Shown here piece by piece: positions 1 to 7,255 of a stretch of DNA of 29,589 bases. The notes below the pieces were generated by a model. The model did no database searches. It was not told the DNA's origin and saw only the letters and a program-made list of their open reading frames with translations. Each line of letters opens with the position of its first letter. The stretch's first letter is position 1. Source of the stretch: CALGLS01 sp047626155 (GTDB lineage Bacteria > Bacteroidota > Bacteroidia > Chitinophagales > Saprospiraceae); NCBI GenBank assembly GCA_047626155.1, contig JBLHRR010000056.1:1-29589 (forward strand), given 5' to 3'. The position numbers were made by a program, and so were the translations under genes.

Positions 1-885
1 TCACCATTTCACCTTCAATCGTTTCGCTGGCTGTCGAAAATATTTCGTTTTCTCCGACGCGACCAGAATATTTTTATTATCTAAAAAATCTAATGATTCA
101 TATTGCGTTGCAAAAATTAAAATGGGTCCTTTTTGCTTCTTCATTTCTCCTTTAAAAAAAGTAGTTCCTTCAAAATTTCGAAAGAAAAAAACAGATGTTC
201 TTGACTTAGGCAAGGAATATTTTCTTTTTTTATAATGATAATATAACAATACAATTGTATTTCCATCAGGACTAATAGCAGCAGCTGTAACCACTCTATC
301 TTTTAAAAAAATACGGTCTTTTAACACCGCTACTTGCGTTCCTGCTTTTGCTTCGAGAACATAATGTTTGGTGAAATAATCTCCTACGTTAAATCTATTT
401 TTTGAAAACAAATGCAAATCGCCTTGATGCCAAAAAAATGCTTCCATATTGAAATTACATTTGGATGAAGGGGGCGGAAACAACTCCTGATCAGGGTAAG
501 TGAAAGTGATAGAATCTAAGGTCATTTTTTCAGGCTGATAAATATAAATCCGTAAGTCCTTTCGATCACTTCTATTGTTTCCAAAATCTCCGATATAGAT
601 ATTCCCTTGATCGTCATGACTGAGTTCTTCCCAATCTTTGTTGATTGTATTATCTAAAAGAATCGTTTTAGAAAGTATGCCTTTGGCGTTGGTTTGGTAG
701 AGTTTAGGTTGACCACCGCTATCATTGAGCCACCATAATTTATCAAAATTTTGATAATACAATCCAGATACTTCCGCCAATTCCATTGGGAGTTTAAATT
801 GTTTTGGAACGTTTAATGTTTTTTTTTTAGAACAAGAAGCTAAGGAAAAAACTAATGGTAATAGAAGGAATAAAAGTTTTCTCAT
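1..885 (-). CDS. Putative beta-propeller lipoprotein, SdiA-regulated-like
   Basis: Uncharacterised 294-residue lipoprotein. I place the start at an internal Met (codon at 883-885), because that gives a clean lipoprotein signal, MRKLLFLLLPLVFSLASC, with Cys at residue 18; the ORF opens 27 bases earlier. The mature part has repeated strand-like segments with GLYY, LWWLNDSGG, WEELSHDDQGNIYIGDFGNN and AISPDGN, which recall blades of SdiA-regulated/YncE-type beta-propellers. I see no catalytic motif. The protein is probably anchored in the outer membrane or periplasmic face. It ends in TGA at the very first bases of the window, so it is complete. A 134-base gap with a small hairpin separates it from the hydrolase gene upstream in transcription, so it may be a separate unit. 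The fold assignment is inference; gene reality is well supported. Confidence 0.75.
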   Translation of the reverse strand: MRKLLFLLLPLVFSLASCSKKKTLNVPKQFKLPMELAEVSGLYYQNFDKLWWLNDSGGQPKLYQTNAKGILSKTILLDNTINKDWEELSHDDQGNIYIGDFGNNRSDRKDLRIYIYQPEKMTLDSITFTYPDQELFPPPSSKCNFNMEAFFWHQGDLHLFSKNRFNVGDYFTKHYVLEAKAGTQVAVLKDRIFLKDRVVTAAAISPDGNTIVLLYYHYKKRKYSLPKSRTSVFFFRNFEGTTFFKGEMKKQKGPILIFATQYESLDFLDNKNILVASEKTKYFRQPAKRLKVKW

Positions 886-971
886 TTTAAGGTTCTTTAA
901 GGACGATAGCATAAATACTACGGCTTTTTATAAGTCATTTTTAAGTTTATACTTCGCCTGTAAAATACTCA

Positions 972-987
972 TTATGCTAAGGCATAA
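972..987 (-). terminator. Small stem-loop after the hydrolase gene
   Basis: A perfect 6-bp stem, ttatgc/gcataa, with a 4-base loop lies about 33 bases beyond the stop codon of the hydrolase gene at 1020-2261. On the minus strand it is followed only by a weak T-rich stretch. It could end the catabolic operon transcript, but the U-tract is poor, so the terminator call is tentative. Confidence 0.3.
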
Positions 988-1019
988 CTCCGCTTTTCCA
1001 GACTCGTCTAAGCTCAAAA

Positions 1020-2261
1020 CTAACGCTCTAAAAATACCGAATTACTTATTCTACAGTGCTTATTAAAAAATACTATATCTCGTTCCACCGCTTTCTTTCG
1101 ATTTTCATCTTTGAATAAATGATGCTCGCTTTCATAAGAATAAAATTCAAACTCTTTTTCGTTTGCAAATAATTTTGCTGCCAAACTTTCTGACCATCGA
1201 TACGGAACAGAAGTATCTTTGGTAGCATGATGTAAAATCAAAGGCATTGATAGGTCTTGAATAAAATGAACCGGATCGCCTGAATCAATATCATATTCAA
1301 AGTTTAAATTTTTCACAACACTATCCACACGTGATGTATATTCCTTCATTGATTTAGGAGAAATACTATCCCAATTTTCATCATTCCATTTGCCATAATA
1401 AATTGCTTGTTCCCAGGTCGTGGCTGAAACACCTGCCCAAATACTAGCGGCTTTTATTTTGTCAGTCGCCAACAACATTTTCAAACCAACATCTCCCCCC
1501 ATGGAATGCCCCATATAAAAAACATTTTTCAAATCCACATTTTTCAAACTTGACAAGGCATCAATTACATGTAAAACATCAATTGCATAATAGGTACTCG
1601 CCAGATAACTCGTTTTTGTAAATTCAAATCCATCACTCACATTATGTCCTCGATAATCAGGAGTGATTGCTAAAAATCCTTTTTCTGCATAAGCTTCAGG
1701 GATACCTCGGTAGTAATCTCCAGGTCGCCAATCCTCTCCTGTTTTATTGCTTAGTCCATATTTTTTAGGTTCAGGATGAAAACCATGACCGAAGATTAAA
1801 ATAGGAAACCCCTCTTTTGGCATTTCTGTTTTTGGCGTATTTACGAGTGCATATATTTTTAAACTATCAGAAAAACAGGAATATAAATCAGCGTCAATCT
1901 TTTTTGAGCCATCCAGTTTCTTTTCAAATTTCAAATCTGCTTTGTAGGTTCGATTGCGTAAACCTTCGATGGAGATTGGCGCAATTATTTTATTTGTAGT
2001 AAAAGAAGTCGTATCAGTTTGATTCTGGTCTTTGCATGAATTGAAACATAGAAGGATTCCAGTCAGTATTACACAAAAAATAATTCCCTGATTTCTTTGG
2101 TGGAAACGATTATATAAATCACTCTTCCTTTGGTCGTTTTGATTTACATAATCGTTTCCAAATCGGGAAGTTAATTTTTTGTTGTCACTCAGCATTAAAA
2201 TTGTATTGAGTTTTATTTTTGTAAAAAAATTGTTATTGTATCTAATATTTATAAAAGTCAT
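1020..2261 (-). CDS. Alpha/beta hydrolase lipoprotein, prolyl-oligopeptidase/dienelactone-hydrolase type
   Basis: Secreted or membrane-anchored serine hydrolase of the alpha/beta fold. The core shows an oxyanion-region FGHGFHP, PDYRGHN, the nucleophile elbow GHSMGG (Ser253), a likely acid Asp349 in HHATKDTSVPY and His380 or His381 in ESEHHLF. This arrangement fits peptidase S9-like or dienelactone-hydrolase-like enzymes; the substrate is unknown. The ATG overlaps the stop of the bicupin gene (ATGA), which supports translational coupling and this start. Residues 23-64 are encoded by a palindromic repeat that also occurs at 5400-5534. Removing it in frame would leave a normal lipoprotein signal ending in LTGILLCFNSC (now Cys76). 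With the repeat present the n-region is unusually long, about 58 residues, so export may be impaired or another start may be used. Hydrolase assignment is firm; function is not. Confidence 0.85.
   Translation of the reverse strand: MTFINIRYNNNFFTKIKLNTILMLSDNKKLTSRFGNDYVNQNDQRKSDLYNRFHQRNQGIIFCVILTGILLCFNSCKDQNQTDTTSFTTNKIIAPISIEGLRNRTYKADLKFEKKLDGSKKIDADLYSCFSDSLKIYALVNTPKTEMPKEGFPILIFGHGFHPEPKKYGLSNKTGEDWRPGDYYRGIPEAYAEKGFLAITPDYRGHNVSDGFEFTKTSYLASTYYAIDVLHVIDALSSLKNVDLKNVFYMGHSMGGDVGLKMLLATDKIKAASIWAGVSATTWEQAIYYGKWNDENWDSISPKSMKEYTSRVDSVVKNLNFEYDIDSGDPVHFIQDLSMPLILHHATKDTSVPYRWSESLAAKLFANEKEFEFYSYESEHHLFKDENRKKAVERDIVFFNKHCRISNSVFLER
2063..2196. repeat. Palindromic MITE-like repeat, copy 1, inside a signal peptide
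   Basis: About 126 bp bounded by near-identical 8-base direct repeats, tcagtatt (2063-2070) and tcagcatt (2189-2196). The interior is almost fully self-complementary. Outer arms acacaaaaaataattccc and, reversed, acaacaaaaaattaacttcc are followed by an inner 21-bp stem (2101-2121 with 2140-2160, one mismatch) and an 18-base loop. A closely similar copy lies at 5400-5534. It encodes no protein of its own but is open in the reading frame of the hydrolase gene it interrupts. It has the shape of a non-autonomous miniature element or a REP-like hairpin; no transposase is in the window. Confidence 0.85.
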
Positions 2262-3286
2262 GTCAATAGTTCTGGTGCAGCAGGATAATCTTCTCCAACT
2301 ACGAAGTAAGCAAAACCATAAGTATTAGCCGTAATGCTTCTTTCTGATCCTTTTGGAAATGTAAAAATATCACCGTTTTTTAAAGTCGCTTTTAGCGTTT
2401 TCCCTTTATGGGTACAGCTTATTTGAAACTTACCTCTATGTACTAACATTACTTCCACCTCTTCCCGTTTGTACTTTCCCGTTTTCCCTTTACCATCTGC
2501 CTGCAATCCGTAAACGTTAAATTGATCGCCCTTTGGATCACCGGGCTTTACTTGAAATTTATGCCCTTTACTTTTTTGCGGTCCTAACACGTCGATCCAG
2601 CGCAATTGGTCGGGTGTCTTATTTGGGAAACCTTTATAAGGAGAAGCTTTATAAGTACCTGCTCTTCCAACGTGAGGGCTCATTTGTCTGACCGTGTATT
2701 GATCAAATTTCTTCAGTTGTGTTTTCGTCAGCGGTCGCATCGGTTTCTTTCCTTTTGGAATCTTTTCACCAATAGTTGTATCTACCAGCTTCCCATTTTC
2801 TAACAATACTAATCCATGATCTTTCGCTTCTTCAATTACTCTGGGTGCCCATACTACCCCACCCCCTGCATTGTCATGACCAAGAATGGAAAATATCATC
2901 CCATACTCATCTCCTACATTTTCAAAACCACGAAACATATTCGTCGGAAGAGAAATGATATCTCCGGGATGAACAATCGTTTCTGTCTTATCATCATTAT
3001 TCCAATAGAAACGCCAAACGCCGCTATAAACCATAAATACTTCAGCAGTAAAGTGCGAATGAGGAGAGTTTTTCACCCGAGGTGGTTGACCAGCTGCACC
3101 AATACAAAAACCATGTAATTCGGTCAAATTTACTTTTTGATGTGTGCTTTCAGAGACGCCTCCACCTATGATACTGTAGTTGTCCTTCCGGTCACTACCA
3201 GGTGTTTTCGCATCAATAAAAGCTGCCTTACAAGGTATTAAATCTTCGTAACGAATTAATCGTTTTTCCAGAAAAGATTTTGCCAT
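2258..3286 (-). CDS. Bicupin protein, possible dioxygenase or isomerase
   Basis: Cytosolic 342-residue protein with two cupin barrels and no signal peptide. Cupin 1 (about residues 60-140) carries PHSHFTAEVFMVYSG, giving metal ligands His76, His78 and Glu82, then PGDIISLPTNMFRGFEN, in which the usual motif-2 histidine is absent. Cupin 2 (about 265-335) has EVEVMLVHRGKFQIS and NGDIFTFPKG but no metal histidines, so it is probably structural. Size and layout resemble bicupins such as gentisate-type dioxygenases, but that specificity is not shown. The start overlaps the stop of the SnoaL-repeat gene (TAATG) and the stop overlaps the next start (ATGA), so the three are co-translated. In context it probably acts on an intermediate of the imported substrate. 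Confidence 0.85.
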   Translation of the reverse strand: MAKSFLEKRLIRYEDLIPCKAAFIDAKTPGSDRKDNYSIIGGGVSESTHQKVNLTELHGFCIGAAGQPPRVKNSPHSHFTAEVFMVYSGVWRFYWNNDDKTETIVHPGDIISLPTNMFRGFENVGDEYGMIFSILGHDNAGGGVVWAPRVIEEAKDHGLVLLENGKLVDTTIGEKIPKGKKPMRPLTKTQLKKFDQYTVRQMSPHVGRAGTYKASPYKGFPNKTPDQLRWIDVLGPQKSKGHKFQVKPGDPKGDQFNVYGLQADGKGKTGKYKREEVEVMLVHRGKFQISCTHKGKTLKATLKNGDIFTFPKGSERSITANTYGFAYFVVGEDYPAAPELLT

Positions 3287-5352
3287 TATTTTTTATTTTT
3301 TATTTCTTTTTTCAACAAGTCAAAAACATTTATACCCAATTGTTCCAGAACGTCTATCATGTCAATAAAAACCCAATTTTCTTTTAACCGATCGCCCTCT
3401 CTTCTCCAATAATCAACGACTCGTAATGTTATTGTTTTACCTGTTGCTTTCAAGCCCAGCCAATCATCTCCGCTATGTGTTCCGTACATGGCCGGAAATC
3501 CAAAGTCACAAGAATAATTGCCCTCCCCTATTTGTGCAAAATAGTCTTTCCCTTCTTTCGGCGTAATGCCTCTGTCAGGAAAAGCAAGTAAAAATGGAAG
3601 CTGATGGTTGTTTTGAAACCCTTGTAAGCCTCTTGTTGTGCCGATCCCGGAAGGGCCGTACCACATCATATTGTCTACATCCCAAAACCGTTCTTGCCCC
3701 ATGGAGTCTAAGGTCTTTCCATCATAATCTCCAAGACCATTTAGCATTGCATTGGTCAGATCTACCGTTTTTTGTCCCGAGGCCGTATCTACTTTATAAG
3801 TAACAATGCCATCACCCGTCATAGGCATGGGAGGAACCCATTCTGTACCCCGATTGGGGAAGAAGTTAAAACCTGCCTGGCGCATCACATCCAGTATATC
3901 GAAAAAATACCAGGCTTTAATTATTTTTCCTTTTTCTATCAGAAAATGTCCGGCATAGCGCAACCAGGTCGGTTGTCCGGTAGCTGGAATACCTAACCAT
4001 TCTTTTTCAAAAGTACCAATAAGATTACCGGTGCAACTTACATAATCTCGTCCCTCGTATGTCCCACCAAGTAAAATGTAAGGTTTGTTTTCTAAGTCTG
4101 GGAAAGACTGTAACAAAGGCATCCAAAAATCTTCAGCATATGCGTTGATGCCTTTAATCGTTTCAAATGGTTTTGTGATATCCAGGCTAATATTTTCTGA
4201 TAAGTATTTATCCAATACTTTTGTTATTTCTTTTTTTTCAGAAACCGTATCATTCATTTCTTCAAGGAAAGAAAGTACCATTTTTTTATTATTCAAATCC
4301 GGATCCGCTACTCCGTTTTCGCAAAAGGTCTCTTCTATTCTATCATTGGCATGTATTTGACAAAGCACATCAAAGCCATCAAAGATCATCCATTCTTCAA
4401 CAATTTCTCCCTCTTTGATAATGTAATGACTGACGCCTAGTATCTCTATATTTTTTCCACTTGCCGGACTAAAAAAACCAGCACCGGTATGTGTACCTTT
4501 TATTTTCCATCGGGCAGCTACTTCCACTTCGCCTTCTTTCTCATTGCAGTTAATTCGTTCAATCTCTACTTTTGCATCCGGGAAAGAGGCAAACAAATCC
4601 TCTAAATACGTTTTTAGTTGCCATGGGCCCAATACATTCTTTCCGCAAATAGCATGAACGGTAGCGAGTTTATAATAATACTTTTCCAGGGCATCAAAAT
4701 TCTGGGTTTTCCAAACTTCTTCAAAAAGCGAGGTGATTAAATCTGCCGGTTGAAAAAGGTTATAAGATGGTCTGGATTCCGGTGCAATAACATTTGTAAT
4801 ATTATTACTAGAAAAGGAAGAAACAAGGCCATCATAGCGTTTGTCTTCTTTTGCCATTTGGACTGGATCAAAACCAAGTTGCTGGATTAAATGCAAATTA
4901 TCACGTACCAACCATTCTTCAATAATTTTATTTTCAGAAATGAGGCAATCGGCAATGGTTCGAAAAAAAACTTCTTTTCCTGTTGCCTCACCAAAAACAG
5001 TCGCGCCTAAATTAGTAGCTGTAGAGGCAATTCGATGCGAGGAATAAAAATGATTGTCATCAACCTTTGACCAGATTACCGCTTCGCCTCCTGTCTTTCG
5101 ATCCGGAAATGAAGCTAAGGTTTTGATCGTTCCATTTATTACATGTTCAATTCCAATTATTTTCTCTGCCCCTGAATGAATTTTAATATCATCAGCATAA
5201 GTTTCATAGATTACCCAAATGGCACGATTCTCCCAAATCTCCTCTGTGATCTTCAGGATATAGTCCACGATATTCAAATACTTATCATCAAAGCCAGGCA
5301 GGTCTTGTTGTGCTCCGTGCCATTTATAAATCTCTTTTTCCGTAAAAATCAT
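3286..5352 (-). CDS. Protein with four tandem SnoaL-like (ester cyclase/NTF2-like) domains
   Basis: A 688-residue protein that divides into four related alpha+beta units of about 140-160 residues: roughly 15-170, 198-336, 355-515 and 535-680. Each carries a version of the SnoaL-like pattern: an N-terminal helix, a SFPD/AFPD segment (SFPDRKT, SFPDAKV, SFPDLEN, AFPDRGI), a middle strand ending near a GTHTG/GTHSG-like loop, and a closing EEW/KAW/ENW followed by a D-x-x-x-x-x-QLG-type helix. Single-domain SnoaL proteins are about 130-150 residues and include polyketide cyclases, isomerases and many of unknown role. Four fused copies are unusual. There is no signal peptide, so it is likely cytosolic. 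It is co-translated with the bicupin downstream, and a 209-base gap holding a palindromic repeat separates it from the aldolase gene. The reaction is unknown. Confidence 0.85.
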   Translation of the reverse strand: MIFTEKEIYKWHGAQQDLPGFDDKYLNIVDYILKITEEIWENRAIWVIYETYADDIKIHSGAEKIIGIEHVINGTIKTLASFPDRKTGGEAVIWSKVDDNHFYSSHRIASTATNLGATVFGEATGKEVFFRTIADCLISENKIIEEWLVRDNLHLIQQLGFDPVQMAKEDKRYDGLVSSFSSNNITNVIAPESRPSYNLFQPADLITSLFEEVWKTQNFDALEKYYYKLATVHAICGKNVLGPWQLKTYLEDLFASFPDAKVEIERINCNEKEGEVEVAARWKIKGTHTGAGFFSPASGKNIEILGVSHYIIKEGEIVEEWMIFDGFDVLCQIHANDRIEETFCENGVADPDLNNKKMVLSFLEEMNDTVSEKKEITKVLDKYLSENISLDITKPFETIKGINAYAEDFWMPLLQSFPDLENKPYILLGGTYEGRDYVSCTGNLIGTFEKEWLGIPATGQPTWLRYAGHFLIEKGKIIKAWYFFDILDVMRQAGFNFFPNRGTEWVPPMPMTGDGIVTYKVDTASGQKTVDLTNAMLNGLGDYDGKTLDSMGQERFWDVDNMMWYGPSGIGTTRGLQGFQNNHQLPFLLAFPDRGITPKEGKDYFAQIGEGNYSCDFGFPAMYGTHSGDDWLGLKATGKTITLRVVDYWRREGDRLKENWVFIDMIDVLEQLGINVFDLLKKEIKNKK

Positions 5353-5399
5353 TATTCTATTGTTCTATGATTAATTTTATTTTTTTAACTCTCTTTATC

Positions 5400-5559
5400 T
5401 TTAGTATTACACAAAAAATAATTTCCCAATTTCTTTGGTGGAAACGATTATATAAATCACTCTCTCTTTGGTCGTTTTGATTTACATAATCGTTTCCAAA
5501 TCGGGAAGTTAATTTTTCGTTGTTATTTAGTATTACACAAAAAATAATTTCCCAATTTC
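5400..5559. repeat. Palindromic MITE-like repeat, copy 2, plus a tandem partial copy
   Basis: The full copy runs between two identical 9-base direct repeats, tttagtatt (5400-5408 and 5526-5534), 126 bases apart, the same spacing as copy 1. The inner stem is 5439-5459 with 5478-5498. The second tttagtatt is followed at once by a repeat of the first ~25 bases of the element (to about 5559), ending just short of the aldolase stop codon at 5562. It sits in the transcript between the aldolase and SnoaL-repeat genes, where a hairpin could affect mRNA stability or processing. Confidence 0.85.
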
Positions 5560-5561
5560 AT

Positions 5562-6326
5562 TTAAAAAGAAGATCGCAAATCACTAGCCTGCTGTCGTGC
5601 TATTTCGTTTAACATCATGCTGTCAGATTTCAAGGCGATAAAACGAAAGCCTTTGTTCTTTTGCTTTTGGGCATCTGCTACGGTCGCACACCAGATTCCT
5701 GGTAGGACCTTATATTTTTTACAAGCGGCTAAAATAGTATCAATGGCTTCATCAAACAATTGAGTATTTGTTGTTTGTTTGGCAGAGCCGGTTAAAGACA
5801 ATCTCAAATCACCGGAGCCAACGAAGATTCCATCCAGCCCTTTTACGGAGCAGATGTCGTCTATATTCTCTACCGCTTCTTTCGTTTCCACCATAGCGAT
5901 GGCGAGCATTTCCTCATTAGCGTGATCCCCATAATCGAGGCCGGAATATATTCGTGCTCTTGTAGGGCCAAAACTTCGATAACCTAAAGGCGGATATCTA
6001 CAAGCTCCAACAAACTGTTTACATTCTTCCCCACTATTGATCATCGGGCATATAATTCCATAGGCACCTCCATCTAACAATCGCATAATGCTGCCTGGTT
6101 CGTTCCAGTTTACTCTTGCCAAAGGAACCGTTTCCGTTGTTGAAATGGCTTGCATCATTTGGATAGCCGTTTCTATATTGTGCAAACCATGTTGCATATC
6201 TACGGTCACTGCATCCCATCCGGCATTGGCCATTAATTCTGCCGTCCAGGTATTCGGGATATGTAACCATCCCAATAGCGCTGTTCCATTGGAGGCCCAG
6301 ATTTCTTTTAGTTTATTTTTTCGCAT
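5562..6326 (-). CDS. HpcH/HpaI family class II aldolase
   Basis: Cytosolic 254-residue TIM-barrel aldolase of the HpaI/GarL/YfaU type, close to the usual 250-265 residues. Family landmarks are in order: GWLHIPNTWTAELMANAGWD, VTVDMQHG (catalytic His), VPLARVNW (substrate-binding Arg), GGAYGIICPMI, YPPLGYRSFGPTRA, VETKEAVENID (metal Glu) and GLDGIFVGSGDLRLS (metal Asp). Known members cleave 2-keto-3-deoxy sugar acids or 4-hydroxy-2-keto acids to pyruvate plus an aldehyde, using a divalent metal. Which substrate is used here cannot be read from the sequence. The gene starts 10 bases after the upstream hydrolase stop, so the two are in one operon. It suggests the pathway ends in a retro-aldol step yielding pyruvate. 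Confidence 0.9.
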   Translation of the reverse strand: MRKNKLKEIWASNGTALLGWLHIPNTWTAELMANAGWDAVTVDMQHGLHNIETAIQMMQAISTTETVPLARVNWNEPGSIMRLLDGGAYGIICPMINSGEECKQFVGACRYPPLGYRSFGPTRARIYSGLDYGDHANEEMLAIAMVETKEAVENIDDICSVKGLDGIFVGSGDLRLSLTGSAKQTTNTQLFDEAIDTILAACKKYKVLPGIWCATVADAQKQKNKGFRFIALKSDSMMLNEIARQQASDLRSSF

Positions 6327-6336
6327 TTTTTAAATT

Positions 6337-7044
6337 TCAGTTAGCCAATCCAGTCCACCATTCTCTTACCCGTTTATTCACTTGTTCGGGTTGTTCCATT
6401 GTGCTTAGATGTCCGCATTTTTCAATGATGTGTAAAGTCGAATTAGGAATCATACGCGCCATCTCCTGGTGAAGTTCTGCCGTGCACACCTTGTCTTCTC
6501 TACCTGTCATGATTAAAGTTGGGCAACTAATATTTGGTAAGTCGTCTGTACTATCTGGTCGAGCTAGTTGAGCTTTTATCTGTCTATAAAAATTTTCTTT
6601 CCCTGTATTCAGTGCCATGCTTAAAACCGCTTCCCTCATTTCCGGCAATCGGGCATGATCAGGATGTAACATAGCATCTTTCAAAAAACCAGTAGTAATT
6701 TCTCTAAATTCTCCAAGATGGGACATCCCTACGAAACGTTGCTGATTGAGACGAGTCGCTTCTGAAGGCTCTTTATAACTGGTGTTTAGCAAAATCAATT
6801 TATTGATCCGTTCTGGTGCTTGTCGCCATATTTCAAAAGCGATAATACCACCATAAGAAAGTCCCATAATTGAAAAAGTATCTTCTGCTTCTAACAATAT
6901 ATTCGCCGCTACTTCTTTCAGATCATCTGAACTACTATTGCTAAGCACCCGGCAATCAGCCAGGTCTTTCAATCCTTCCACCTGATCTTCAAAAAGGGTT
7001 CCATCACAAAGTGTACCCGGAATCATAATAAGTGATTCTTTCAT
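6337..7044 (-). CDS. Alpha/beta hydrolase, short lactonase/esterase-like
   Basis: Compact cytosolic alpha/beta hydrolase of 235 residues without a signal peptide. The N-terminus MIPGTLCDGTLFEDQ is typical of a family of small esterase-like proteins. The nucleophile elbow is GLSYGG (Ser63), the acid is probably Asp184 in MTGREDKVC, and the base is His212 in EKCGHLSTMEQPEQV. It resembles 3-oxoadipate enol-lactonase-like and carboxylesterase-like proteins in layout. It lies directly upstream of the aldolase (10-base gap), so it may open a lactone or ester before the aldolase step; that ordering is inference. A 211-base gap to the SusD gene contains a short palindromic repeat. Confidence 0.85.
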   Translation of the reverse strand: MKESLIMIPGTLCDGTLFEDQVEGLKDLADCRVLSNSSSDDLKEVAANILLEAEDTFSIMGLSYGGIIAFEIWRQAPERINKLILLNTSYKEPSEATRLNQQRFVGMSHLGEFREITTGFLKDAMLHPDHARLPEMREAVLSMALNTGKENFYRQIKAQLARPDSTDDLPNISCPTLIMTGREDKVCTAELHQEMARMIPNSTLHIIEKCGHLSTMEQPEQVNKRVREWWTGLAN

Positions 7045-7100
7045 CTTAATTTTCAGCTTTTCAAAATTGAATCAAACCAAAAGATTCTCAGCAAAACATT

Positions 7101-7175
7101 AAATATTGCACAAAAAATAGTTCCGATAGCTTACACTCCAGCTAACGGAGTTAATTTTTTGTTGCTACTAAGTTC
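7101..7175. repeat. Short palindromic repeat with the same ends as copies 1 and 2
   Basis: The left arm gcacaaaaaatagttccg and the reverse complement of the right arm, gcaacaaaaaattaactccg, match each other and the outer arms of the 126-bp elements. The core differs: only a small stem tagct/agcta with an 8-base loop replaces the long inner hairpin. It lies between the SusD gene and the downstream hydrolase gene. It may be a deletion derivative or a sibling family of the larger repeat. Confidence 0.65.
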
Positions 7176-7255
7176 CTTTTGGATTTGATTCAACGTATTT
7201 GAATTAAAATTTATATGAAACCATTTAATAAACCATTATTAATATACTAGTTCTC

